From contig CAZABJ010000056.1 in assembly GCA_964483375.1 (NCBI GenBank), positions 1 through 16,761 on the forward strand: DNA of 16,761 nucleotides, written 5' to 3'. Positions 1-6,329 of the stretch are shown one piece after another. The DNA is from JAUIEH01 sp964483375 (GTDB lineage Bacteria > Pseudomonadota > Alphaproteobacteria > Caulobacterales > Maricaulaceae). A program made the position numbers and the translations under genes. Each line of letters starts with the position of its first letter. Positions within the stretch are counted from its first letter, which is position 1. Under the pieces are notes generated by a model. The model searched no databases. It worked only from the letters and a program-made list of their open reading frames with translations, and had not been told where the DNA came from.

Positions 1-11
1 GTTTTTATTTT

Positions 12-1316
12 TTGGGTGTGGTGAGTTTTGTGCGGTGGGTGGTGGGATGGCTTATTGAGGAAGCCCTTACGCGAGACGAACCCCCGCCTCCCGATACGCT
101 GCTTAACCGCTATCGTGAGCAGCGGCTCGCCCTCGCCACCATACGCGCCTGGGAGAAAGGCCTCCCGGAAAGCGACGGGCGGCCGGCCTGCATGATACGG
201 CACGTTGTCCCGCCGGGCTCCGCCTCCGAAAACGGCGAGCCAAAGGCCGAAGAGCCCCCTAAAGCCGAGCGTCCAAGCGGCTGGAAGAGCGATGCGTCCT
301 TCCCGCCTTTTTGCTCGCCGCGCCTAGAGCGATGGGCGCGATATGCCGGCTTTCTCGGCCGCCCTGCGCACGCCTGGAGGCGCGCTGAAGTCAACCTCGC
401 CGACCAAGTCCTCATTCCGTGGGCGGAGCAACCACCGCCCACGCATCATGGCGAGGTTTGGTCGGTGGAGAAGGCCTATCAAGCGGGCCGGCGCGCCAGC
501 GCTCGGGTCCGAGAGTGGAACGAAGACCTCAACCGGAGATGGCGGGAGAAGGCGCGACGCAAATGGCTTCTTGGCGAACACCGCTGGCCGCTCGACGTGG
601 CGTATATCGCCCTTTCCACGGACTCCTTGGACGAATTTCTGGATGTGGTTGACCATTTCGCTTACCGCGACCGGGCGCGATATTGCACCGCGCTTGAAAG
701 TCCCGATGATCCGCCCGGCCCAGGGCTTCTCCGCCGCCTGAAAGCCGGCGAGCTGACGCTCACCTGTCTGTGGGACAGCGCACCTACTCGGATTGCAGCC
801 GACGACGCCTGGAGACTAGAGAGCTTCCTCATTTACCAGTCGGGCCTGGGTAGCGAGCTATACGCCGCGCAACGCGACGACCAAACCGGGATCCCCGGGT
901 CAGAACGTGAGCTCGAGGGCGGGATCCGATTGACGCACCTGCGCGTCGACCGAGAGCAGATCCTCGCCCTCATCCCTTGGGGTGTCGCTTATGCCGCCGA
1001 GCAGCTGGCCGACCGTTCTGACACCGGCGTCGATCCCCTTATCGGCGTTACACCCAACCCGGCTGAGCTCACCGTTCAGGGGCCGGAATTCAACCGGTCG
1101 CCCGCGTTACGCCGCATGGCCGCCGGCTTCGACAGCCCGACGTTTCGAAACCGCTACCCCGAAGAACATGCAAAGCTGGCGAAGGGCGAGCGGCCGACCA
1201 AGCACAATGACGCCCTGCTGCGCATCGTTTCGGAAATCACCGGGCGGGTGGAAAGTAAGAGTTCGTTCCAGCGGCTTTTGAGGGCCCTCGGGGACCGCCG
1301 CACGCCGGGGCGGTGA
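12..1316 (+). CDS. Hypothetical protein of the integrated element (possibly 5'-truncated by the window)
   Basis: Open frame of about 434 codons ending in TGA at 1314-1316. I do not recognise the family. The first usable start is TTG at 12, but no stop precedes it in frame to the window edge, so the true start may lie outside. The protein is rich in Trp, Arg and Pro. It has a proline-rich segment near residues 24-28, a charged low-complexity stretch around residues 70-95, and a C-terminal half with better-mixed, globular-looking sequence. There is no convincing signal peptide. The N-terminus is Trp/Val-rich but interrupted by Arg and Glu, so a membrane helix is doubtful. Its neighbour downstream is an excisionase-like gene on the same strand, which places it in the mobile-element block. 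Coding is inferred from length and an intact frame; the function is unknown. Confidence 0.6.
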   Translation: MGVVSFVRWVVGWLIEEALTRDEPPPPDTLLNRYREQRLALATIRAWEKGLPESDGRPACMIRHVVPPGSASENGEPKAEEPPKAERPSGWKSDASFPPFCSPRLERWARYAGFLGRPAHAWRRAEVNLADQVLIPWAEQPPPTHHGEVWSVEKAYQAGRRASARVREWNEDLNRRWREKARRKWLLGEHRWPLDVAYIALSTDSLDEFLDVVDHFAYRDRARYCTALESPDDPPGPGLLRRLKAGELTLTCLWDSAPTRIAADDAWRLESFLIYQSGLGSELYAAQRDDQTGIPGSERELEGGIRLTHLRVDREQILALIPWGVAYAAEQLADRSDTGVDPLIGVTPNPAELTVQGPEFNRSPALRRMAAGFDSPTFRNRYPEEHAKLAKGERPTKHNDALLRIVSEITGRVESKSSFQRLLRALGDRRTPGR

Positions 1317-1340
1317 CGCAGCCCGGCCATATGGCGCGAC

Positions 1341-1387
1341 TTGACACATCTTGACCCAACTTGACGGCCAGGCTGACCGGACTTGCA
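1341..1387. repeat. Array of TTGAC-type direct repeats phased at 10 bases
   Basis: TTGAC occurs at 1341, 1351 and 1361, exactly 10 bases apart. CTGAC at 1373 and TTGCA at 1383 continue the series with the same 10-base spacing between them. Four of the five are preceded by a C two positions or one position upstream (acTTGAC, tcTTGAC, acTTGAC, acTTGCA). The array fills the gap between the stop of the first gene and the start of the small helix-turn-helix gene. One-turn spacing is what one expects for a protein binding side by side on one face of DNA. A role as an operator or excisionase site is inference. Confidence 0.55.
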
Positions 1388-1418
1388 CTGCCCGGCGTTC
1401 AACGATGTGCATATGAAG

Positions 1419-1448
1419 AGGCTCGCTGCTGAAACCGATTGCGAGCCT
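1419..1448 (+). promoter_or_regulatory. Hairpin just upstream of the helix-turn-helix gene start
   Basis: A perfect 8-base inverted repeat, AGGCTCGC at 1419-1426 and GCGAGCCT at 1441-1448, encloses a 14-base loop. It ends five bases before the ATG at 1454. In RNA it would cover the ribosome-binding region; in DNA it could be a palindromic operator. No clear Shine-Dalgarno sequence is visible outside it. The regulatory role is inferred from position only. Confidence 0.45.
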
Positions 1449-1453
1449 TCGCT

Positions 1454-1687
1454 ATGGACACGATCATCCCGCGCAGCGCCCTGCCCTCTTTCGAGGATTT
1501 GTGGCGCGAGCAACTCTTCAAAACGCCGGTCGCGTGCCGGGTCTCCGGCATAGGTCGAACGAAACTGTTTGCTCTGCTCGCCGCGCGCGAAGTCGCCGCG
1601 AAGCGATGCGGCGGGGTCAATCTCATCGTCGGCGAGAGCTTGGGTCGCTATGTCGACCAGCTCCCCGACTGGCGCATCGCCGACTGA
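1454..1687 (+). CDS. Small excisionase/AlpA-like helix-turn-helix protein
   Basis: A 77-residue protein if translation begins at ATG 1454; a TTG at 1439 is possible but lies inside the upstream hairpin. Residues about 28-70 match the pattern of MerR/excisionase-type winged-helix domains: an entry helix with a conserved Ser-Gly-Ile-Gly-Arg-Thr turn, the helix KLFALLAARE, a basic wing (AAKRCGG), and the closing ESLGRYVDQL helix. Such proteins bind DNA as excisionases or regulators of integrated elements. The gene sits directly after a phased repeat array that could be its binding site. It lies in the block ending at tRNA-Ser, which fits a recombination directionality factor, but an ordinary repressor is equally possible. 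No integrase is adjacent in this window. Confidence 0.65.
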   Translation: MDTIIPRSALPSFEDLWREQLFKTPVACRVSGIGRTKLFALLAAREVAAKRCGGVNLIVGESLGRYVDQLPDWRIAD

Positions 1688-1762
1688 CGCCCCTTGGCGG
1701 CGTCTTTGGCGAAAGTCCGCCGCCGGTCGAGATGCACACAACGGTGTGATGTCTCGGCGTGA

Positions 1763-1804
1763 TGTTTCGCCCACGGTTTGCCGGCTCCCGCTCCCTAAAG
1801 CCGG
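1763..1804 (+). repeat. Hairpin repeat, copy 1
   Basis: Copy 1 of an imperfect direct repeat. It begins TGTTTCGCCCACGGT and ends with a hairpin whose arms are CCGGCT and AGCCGG, the second arm preceded by CCTAA. The partner is at 1891-1930. The arms are conserved while the loop changes, which is the pattern expected of a conserved stem. Confidence 0.55.
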
Positions 1805-1890
1805 AAGGCCCCTTAAGGCCGACGGCGGCGCTATAGGCGAAACCAGCCGCCCATCCGGATCGATGTGATCACCATCTGATCTTGGATGAG

Positions 1891-1930
1891 TGTTTCGCTC
1901 ACGGTGACCGGCTGCCGAACCTAAAGCCGG
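1891..1930 (+). repeat. Hairpin repeat, copy 2
   Basis: Copy 2 of the repeat at 1763-1804. It begins TGTTTCGCTCACGGT, then carries the same CCGGCT arm, a different loop, and the same CCTAAAGCCGG end. It is two bases shorter than copy 1. The starts of the two copies are 128 bases apart. Confidence 0.55.
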
Positions 1931-2015
1931 TGTGCACGGCGGGAACTTCGCCCGAAAGGGACTTCCGACCGCTCGACTGGTCACCGCGACCTGAGAGAAA
2001 AGCGCGCCACTGACA

Positions 2016-2062
2016 CCCCCTACTCGTTGGCCGTCCTAAGGCTGGGGGAGCGGCTGGCCCCC
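2016..2062. repeat. Competing inverted repeats (C5 / G5 / C5)
   Basis: CCCCC at 2016-2020, GGGGG at 2044-2048 and CCCCC at 2058-2062 mean the central G block can pair with either side, so two exclusive hairpins are possible. GGCTGG is repeated at 2040-2045 and 2052-2057, which favours such switching. The biological meaning is uncertain; GC-rich DNA makes short pairings common. Confidence 0.3.
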
Positions 2063-2334
2063 GATACAGGGCAGCGCGTCTATACCGTGCCGTAAAGCGG
2101 TCTCTCATCACCGCGTCTTTTCTCCGCTATGCGGGGAGGGGGAGGGTCGCGGAAGGCGGATTATGGCCTGAGCACAAAAGTTAACGAGAGATGACGAATA
2201 GTGGACGAGTCCGACCGAAAAACTGACCCGGGTGCATTGCGGTCGCACAAGCTCAGCGCCCGCACAGCCCTGCTGACATTTGTGACGAACGCCAAGAGAT
2301 TTCGTGCAAATCCTACGGCGCTGGGGAGCAGTTG

Positions 2335-2964
2335 ATGGGCGGGCTTGGGAGCGGCGGGCACAATTGGTCGGGACGGGCGAAGGTGGAAAACAGCCTGCGC
2401 TTGGATGTTAGTGAATTCGCTCGAGAGGGATTGCTAATCGGGGCGACGCCCGAGAGCTTCATCCGCGGCGCCATCACATGGTCCCGCCGCGACCGCTCCA
2501 CCGAAGCCGTCTCATTCTTGGCTTGGCGACATGAGCTTGTGCTGCTCGCGCTCGAGCACCGGCCTGGCGGTCCGGATGGGCAGGATCGTCGCTATCGCGC
2601 CGCAGTGGATTGGGTCTCGTGCCGCTTCGGCGGCGAGCGGCCATATTTTATTTGTCAGGTTTGCGCACGACGGGTTTTGCATCTCTATCTTAAAGCGGAC
2701 CTCGCTTGCCGCCGGTGCCACCATCTTCGCTACGGGTCTCAAAACGAGCGCGCCCATGACCGCGCCGCTCGCGCCGCGAACAAACTCCGCGAACGACTCG
2801 GCGGTCGTCCCGGAGCGCTTAACCCGCTGCCAAGAAAACCGCGGGGCATGCGGTGGAAGACATACGCAGCAATTATTTCGGAAATCGAGCGCCGAGAGGC
2901 TTTTGTATTAGAAGCCGTTGTGGGTCGAATCAGCACGTCGCGCATACGCCTGCGCCCACGCTGA
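2335..2964 (+). CDS. Zinc-ribbon protein of the MGGxGSG island-associated family, function unknown
   Basis: A 209-residue protein. ATG 2335 is chosen over TTG 2332 because GGGGAG at 2323-2328 lies six bases upstream. It has the hallmarks of a widespread uncharacterised bacterial family that I recognise from memory: an N-terminal MGGLGSGG; an RFGGERPYF segment; a four-cysteine zinc ribbon (Cys107/Cys110 and Cys125/Cys128, the second pair followed by HHLRYGSQ); an Arg-rich helix with KLRERLGG; and a C-terminal KPRGMRWKTY motif. Members are often found in phages and genomic islands. A DNA- or RNA-binding role is plausible from the zinc ribbon and basic charge but not shown. Here it is the last gene before the tRNA-Ser attachment candidate. 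Confidence 0.8.
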   Translation: MGGLGSGGHNWSGRAKVENSLRLDVSEFAREGLLIGATPESFIRGAITWSRRDRSTEAVSFLAWRHELVLLALEHRPGGPDGQDRRYRAAVDWVSCRFGGERPYFICQVCARRVLHLYLKADLACRRCHHLRYGSQNERAHDRAARAANKLRERLGGRPGALNPLPRKPRGMRWKTYAAIISEIERREAFVLEAVVGRISTSRIRLRPR

Positions 2965-3087
2965 TCAACCCGAAACGTCCTTTGCGAAACCCGCTGTTAT
3001 ACTTTGCTCAGGACTTTTGCACTCGACAAAAACAAAAACTCTGAGCGATCGGCAGCGCGCCACCCAGACCTGACCTACGCGTGCTTA

Positions 3088-3108
3088 TTAGGGGCGCTGT
3101 TAGGGGCG
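3088..3108. repeat. TTAGGGGCG direct repeat near the tRNA 3' end
   Basis: TTAGGGGCG occurs at 3088-3096 and again at 3100-3108, 12 bases apart. It lies about 70 bases outside the 3' end of tRNA-Ser, in the non-coding, partly AT-rich strip that closes the putative element. Paired short direct repeats in this position resemble arm-type integrase binding sites, but the assignment is inference. Confidence 0.4.
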
Positions 3109-3148
3109 AACAACGCGATCCGCCCAACCTCAAACTAATTTTCCCACT

Positions 3149-3168
3149 TAAAAACAAAAATTTAAATC
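3149..3168 (-). terminator. T-rich tract downstream of tRNA-Ser (possible transcription end)
   Basis: Read on the minus strand just after the tRNA, the strip is rich in T (ATTTTTGTTTTT). There is no clear hairpin of its own, so termination would rely on the T run or on the tRNA fold. It also marks a sharp local AT-rich patch in an otherwise GC-rich region. Confidence 0.3.
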
Positions 3169-3176
3169 AGGCGTCA

Positions 3177-3266
3177 TGGCGGTGAGGGTGGGATTCGAAC
3201 CCACGAGACGGTTGCCCGCCTACACGCGTTCCAGGCGTGCGCCTTCGACCACTCGGCCACCTCACC
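3177..3266 (-). tRNA. tRNA-Ser (anticodon GGA)
   Basis: On the minus strand a complete 90-base class II tRNA is visible. The acceptor arm GGTGAGG pairs with CCTCACC, followed by discriminator G and an encoded CCA (3179-3177). The anticodon arm is CACGC / CTGGAAC / GCGTG, giving anticodon GGA, which reads UCC and UCU serine codons. A long variable arm follows, and the T arm contains GTTCGAATC. The gene is intact, and its 3' end faces the putative mobile element to the left, which makes it the likely attachment site. Confidence 0.95.
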
Positions 3267-3276
3267 GGAGCCGGGG

Positions 3277-3304
3277 ACTATAGCCGTCGCGGCATTCGGA
3301 GCAA
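3277..3304 (-). promoter_or_regulatory. Likely promoter of tRNA-Ser
   Basis: On the minus strand TTGCTC (3304-3299) and TATAGT (3282-3277) are separated by 16 bases. The TATAGT box ends 11 bases before the mature 5' end of the tRNA, which would give a very short leader. The match to a sigma-70-type promoter is reasonable. Confidence 0.55.
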
Positions 3305-3361
3305 CCGGGTTGGACCATTCTTCCGCCCGGCGCGACGAAACGGGAAACCGCCGCGGCCGGA

Positions 3362-3907
3362 CTAGCGCCAGCTGCCGAAATCGGGCTCGGCGTAGCGCAC
3401 GAAATCGAGGCTCGAAAGGCGGTCGATGATTTCCTGAGACAAGGCGTCCGCCGCGGCCGCATCGCGCGGGTCTGCGCCGGAATAAGCCAGCGTGGCCCGA
3501 CCGCCATAGGACATGCGCACGAGCTGCAAGTTCCGCAGCTCCCGATGCGCACGGGTGAGCTCTTCGAACGCGTCTTGCGCCAAGCGAGGGTCCTCACGAT
3601 GGAGTTGGGGCAAAGTTCGCGCCGGCTCGCCTTGGAGCTGAACGAGAAACTGTAAATCCGGGTTCTCCGCGGCGGGCCCGAAATTCCGCGAACTCGCCGG
3701 GCGCACGGTCCCGGCTTGGGGGGACAACGAAGCCGGTTCCGCAGCCGCCTCCGACGCCGTCGCGTTCACCTCAGGGGCGCCGGCAGGCTCGACGACGGCC
3801 GGTTCAGCGCCCTCGAGATTATGATAGGCCGCGTAACCCGCGCAGCCTGCGACCGCCGCAAGCACGGTTAACGCGATCAGGCGTTGGAGATGTGCGTTCT
3901 TCGCCAT
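3362..3907 (-). CDS. Predicted lipoprotein with a stand-alone subtilase prodomain-like (I9-like) domain
   Basis: A 181-residue protein starting at ATG 3907, with AAGGGG upstream as a possible ribosome site. Residues 1-21 form a signal peptide with lipobox Val-Ala-Gly-Cys (Cys22), predicting lipid anchoring. A low-complexity Ala/Pro/Glu linker spans about 30-80. Residues about 87-181 resemble the inhibitor-like prodomains of S8 proteases: an opening strand (LQFLVQL), a middle helix, the segment NLQLVRMSYGG, a second helix (ALSQEIIDRLSSL), and the typical closing FVRYAEPDF. In proteases that closing motif precedes the catalytic domain, but here the protein stops five residues later. The gene lies 57 bases after the subtilase gene on the same strand, so it is probably co-transcribed. 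It may chaperone or inhibit that enzyme; a remnant of a second, truncated subtilase is the alternative. Confidence 0.7.
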   Translation of the reverse strand: MAKNAHLQRLIALTVLAAVAGCAGYAAYHNLEGAEPAVVEPAGAPEVNATASEAAAEPASLSPQAGTVRPASSRNFGPAAENPDLQFLVQLQGEPARTLPQLHREDPRLAQDAFEELTRAHRELRNLQLVRMSYGGRATLAYSGADPRDAAAADALSQEIIDRLSSLDFVRYAEPDFGSWR

Positions 3908-3964
3908 GGTCCCGGTCCCCTTGTTTTGATCGCTCCGCGGGGCGTCCCGCTCTGCGCCGCCCGA

Positions 3965-5968
3965 TCAGTTGCGAACCGCGCGCGCGAGATCCATGAGCCC
4001 CGTCCCACAGGGCCGGAAGCACTGGCCCGGCTCTCCGTCGATGGGCGTACCCCCGGTCATCGTCGCGCAATCCCCGGCGCATTGGGCCGGCGACCGCGGC
4101 GAGCGCGCCGTGTCGAGGATCAGCGAGATCAGCTCTTCGTTGGACGACCTCGGATACTCCGCCCGCAACAAAGCAAACGCGGCTGAGACATGCGGCGCGG
4201 CCATGGAGGTGCCGTTCTCATAGGCGTAGTCGCAGACCTCAACGACGGTGTTGTTCAGGGGGTCGCGGCAATTGCGGGCCGGCTTGATGGACAAGACGCC
4301 ATCCGGGCGGCCGTCCGCATCCGCGTCCGCCAGAAGATCGCCCCCCGGCCCCATGATGTCGACGCCCTCGCCATAGTTCGAGTAGCCCGCCAACTCACCG
4401 GCGCCGTCGCCGGCCGCCACGGTGATCACGCCGCGGCAACCGGCTGGAGCATATTGGGACACGTCTCGGCTGAGATTGCCCGCCGCTGCGACCACGATCG
4501 CGCCCTGTGCGGTGGCGTCGTCGATGGCGTCCTGCATCGAACGAGGGCAGCCGGATTCCGCGACAAAGCCCAGCGACAGATTGATGATGTCGGCGGGATT
4601 GGGGTTCCAGTACTCCTCCACGCCGCCATCGAGCGTATTCACATAGGCTGGCTCAAGCCCAACCGCCCAGCGGATACTGTCGATGATGTCCGACGCCAAA
4701 CCGCCGCACCGGCCAAGGGCGCGGATGGGTACCACGGTGACCTGCCATGCGCCGCCGGCGATGCCGTCCCCGTCATCGGTCGCCACCGCGCCGACGGTGC
4801 CCGACACATGGGTGCCGTGGAAGCTGTCTTCGGCGTAGGGGCCGTCATATTCAGGGCAAGCGTCGCCAGGGTCGTTGGGATTGCGATCCCGGCCCGGAAT
4901 GCCGTCGTTGTTTTCGTAATAGGCCACCGAGACCATGTCGACGCCGTCGGCGATATTGGGCGAATCCACGATTTCAGGGTGGCTGTAGACCAGGCCGGTG
5001 TCGATCACGGCGACGACGACGTCGCTCGAACCCGGCTGGGCTTCCCGGCTCCAGAAATCCGTGAAGCCCGCCCCGCCGCCGGCGGTGTCCTCATTGTTCC
5101 GGAAGTGCCACTGGAGCCCGAAAAGCGGATCGTCCGGCGCGCCGACCACGCCCACGGTCTGGGGCCGGCTCATCATCTCATGGGTGATGAGGTAATCCAG
5201 CTCGACATATTCGAATTGGCCCGACGCCTCCAGACGTTCGACCGCGCACGCCACGGCGGCCTCGGTATTGGCGTCGAGAAACTCCTGGGTGGGGCTGTCC
5301 GGACAGGTGCGCGCGCGTTCGGCGTCGTACAGGCGCGGACGTCGCGCCGCGACCGCGTTCATCACCGCCCGGCTTGACTGCGCCATGCCGCGCGCCGACC
5401 CCCGCACGCTGCCGCGCGCGGAAAACTCGCTGGAAAACCCGGAGACGACGCCGCCGAACCGGCGGGTCGCACGCTCGGGCTCAACCGCTTGAATGGACAC
5501 GCCTTCCTCTTGGAAGTCTTCCTCGGAGATATCGAAATCCAAGGCGACGATCATGGTTGAGCCGTCGATGCGGGACACGTCGCCGATTTGCCACGCCGTC
5601 TCCATCGCTTGGGCGATGCCGCCGCCGGCGGCGGCCGAACGCGCCGCGCCTGCGCCTTGCGCGCTCGCCGTCGGCGTGGACAGCGGCGCGGTGATCAGCT
5701 GGCCAGCGTAGAAACGCGCCGCGCCGTCGCGAAGGTTGGCGCGCGCAGCCAACGCTTCTGTGTCGATGGTCTCGGTCCGGGTGTCATAAGAGCCGTAGAT
5801 CGCTCGCTCCGCTTCTTGCAGAGCGCGCAAGCGGTCCAGAAGCGGCGTCTCCTGCGGCGGACACAGCTCGCCCGCGCCGCCCAACGGCACGCAGCCGATG
5901 TCGCCGCGGTACCAGAAAAAAGCGAAAACGAGCGCTCCGCCGATGAGTCCGATTAAGAACGTCCGCAT
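3965..5968 (-). CDS. Membrane-anchored S8 family subtilisin-like serine protease
   Basis: A 667-residue protein. ATG 5968 (MRTFLIGLIGG) is preferred over an upstream TTG at 5995 because it opens directly into a hydrophobic helix and has GGGAG just upstream. Residues about 3-19 form a signal anchor or uncleaved signal. A long pre-catalytic region follows (about 20-275) and ends with an I9-like segment (RLEASGQFEYVELDY). The catalytic domain shows Asp323 (VIDTG), His384 (HGTHVSGT), oxyanion Asn498 (AAAGN) and Ser588 (NGTSMAAPH), so it should be active. It ends just after the family's closing GTGLMDLARAV, with no C-terminal accessory domain. Fourteen cysteines suggest disulfides and an extracytoplasmic location. 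It likely forms an operon with the prodomain-like lipoprotein downstream. Substrates cannot be told from sequence. Confidence 0.92.
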   Translation of the reverse strand: MRTFLIGLIGGALVFAFFWYRGDIGCVPLGGAGELCPPQETPLLDRLRALQEAERAIYGSYDTRTETIDTEALAARANLRDGAARFYAGQLITAPLSTPTASAQGAGAARSAAAGGGIAQAMETAWQIGDVSRIDGSTMIVALDFDISEEDFQEEGVSIQAVEPERATRRFGGVVSGFSSEFSARGSVRGSARGMAQSSRAVMNAVAARRPRLYDAERARTCPDSPTQEFLDANTEAAVACAVERLEASGQFEYVELDYLITHEMMSRPQTVGVVGAPDDPLFGLQWHFRNNEDTAGGGAGFTDFWSREAQPGSSDVVVAVIDTGLVYSHPEIVDSPNIADGVDMVSVAYYENNDGIPGRDRNPNDPGDACPEYDGPYAEDSFHGTHVSGTVGAVATDDGDGIAGGAWQVTVVPIRALGRCGGLASDIIDSIRWAVGLEPAYVNTLDGGVEEYWNPNPADIINLSLGFVAESGCPRSMQDAIDDATAQGAIVVAAAGNLSRDVSQYAPAGCRGVITVAAGDGAGELAGYSNYGEGVDIMGPGGDLLADADADGRPDGVLSIKPARNCRDPLNNTVVEVCDYAYENGTSMAAPHVSAAFALLRAEYPRSSNEELISLILDTARSPRSPAQCAGDCATMTGGTPIDGEPGQCFRPCGTGLMDLARAVRN

Positions 5969-6020
5969 AACACTCCCACCCCCTCGCGGGACCAACTCTC
6001 ATGCACCGTGCGGGAGCAGT

Positions 6021-6050
6021 TTGACATTTCCGAGGCGCGGAGGCGACTCT
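6021..6050 (+). promoter_or_regulatory. Possible promoter for the small membrane protein gene
   Basis: TTGACA at 6021-6026 is a perfect -35 box. GACTCT at 6045-6050, 18 bases on, is a weak -10. The position in the divergent gap between the subtilase and the small gene starting at 6103 is suitable. The weak -10 keeps confidence low. Confidence 0.3.
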
Positions 6051-6102
6051 GCAAAGTGATTTCGCCGCAGGAACCGCGCGGCGGGCGAGCCAGACACCAC
6101 TC

Positions 6103-6291
6103 ATGAAATCTCTTGGCGGCTGGATTGGGCTTGGGTTGGCGACCCTCGGGGTCGTCGACTTCGCGGTCGGGCTCCGCGCGTCGCTGGCGGACGGTGAGGC
6201 GGCGTTCGCCACGGAACCCTTTGGCGTTTGGCGCTGGCCGGTGTTGATCGTCGCGGGCGCGCTTTTGTCATGGACCCAGAGACGGCGCTGA
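6103..6291 (+). CDS. Small two-helix membrane protein, hypothetical
   Basis: A 62-residue frame from ATG 6103 to TGA 6289-6291. Two hydrophobic segments are visible, about residues 6-24 (GGWIGLGLATLGVVDFAVGL) and 44-57 (PVLIVAGALLSW), with a short polar loop between them and a C-terminal TQRRR. The third codon positions are strongly GC-rich, like neighbouring real genes. The Shine-Dalgarno sequence is weak. It is transcribed away from the subtilase and converges with the TPR gene, 38 bases before that gene's stop. Family and function are not recognised. Confidence 0.5.
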   Translation: MKSLGGWIGLGLATLGVVDFAVGLRASLADGEAAFATEPFGVWRWPVLIVAGALLSWTQRRR

Positions 6292-6329
6292 GCGACGGCC
6301 CCTTATGTCATGGCGTTGGTCGGCGGCGC

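Larger units (their letters stand above)
1688..2334. other. 647-base stretch without a convincing gene, rich in repeats and hairpins
   Basis: No frame here shows convincing coding character. The minus-strand frame across 1154-1984 runs through known genes and reads as an Arg/Ser/Pro-rich shadow. The stretch contains a paired 40-base repeat (1763-1804 and 1891-1930), the palindromes CCTTAAGG (1811-1818) and GTGATCAC (1865-1872), and competing C5/G5/C5 blocks at 2016-2062. It could hold a structured RNA, a replication or transfer site, or leader sequence for the next gene. None of these is proven by the sequence. Confidence 0.5.

Noticed and set aside
1154..1984. Minus-strand open frame of 276 codons over the island genes and gap
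   Set aside because: It overlaps the first gene and the helix-turn-helix gene, is rich in Arg, Ser and Pro, and shows no domain. The plus-strand helix-turn-helix motif is better supported.
4190..5377. Plus-strand open frame of 395 codons
   Set aside because: It is antisense to the catalytic domain of the subtilase with an intact triad, so it is a shadow.
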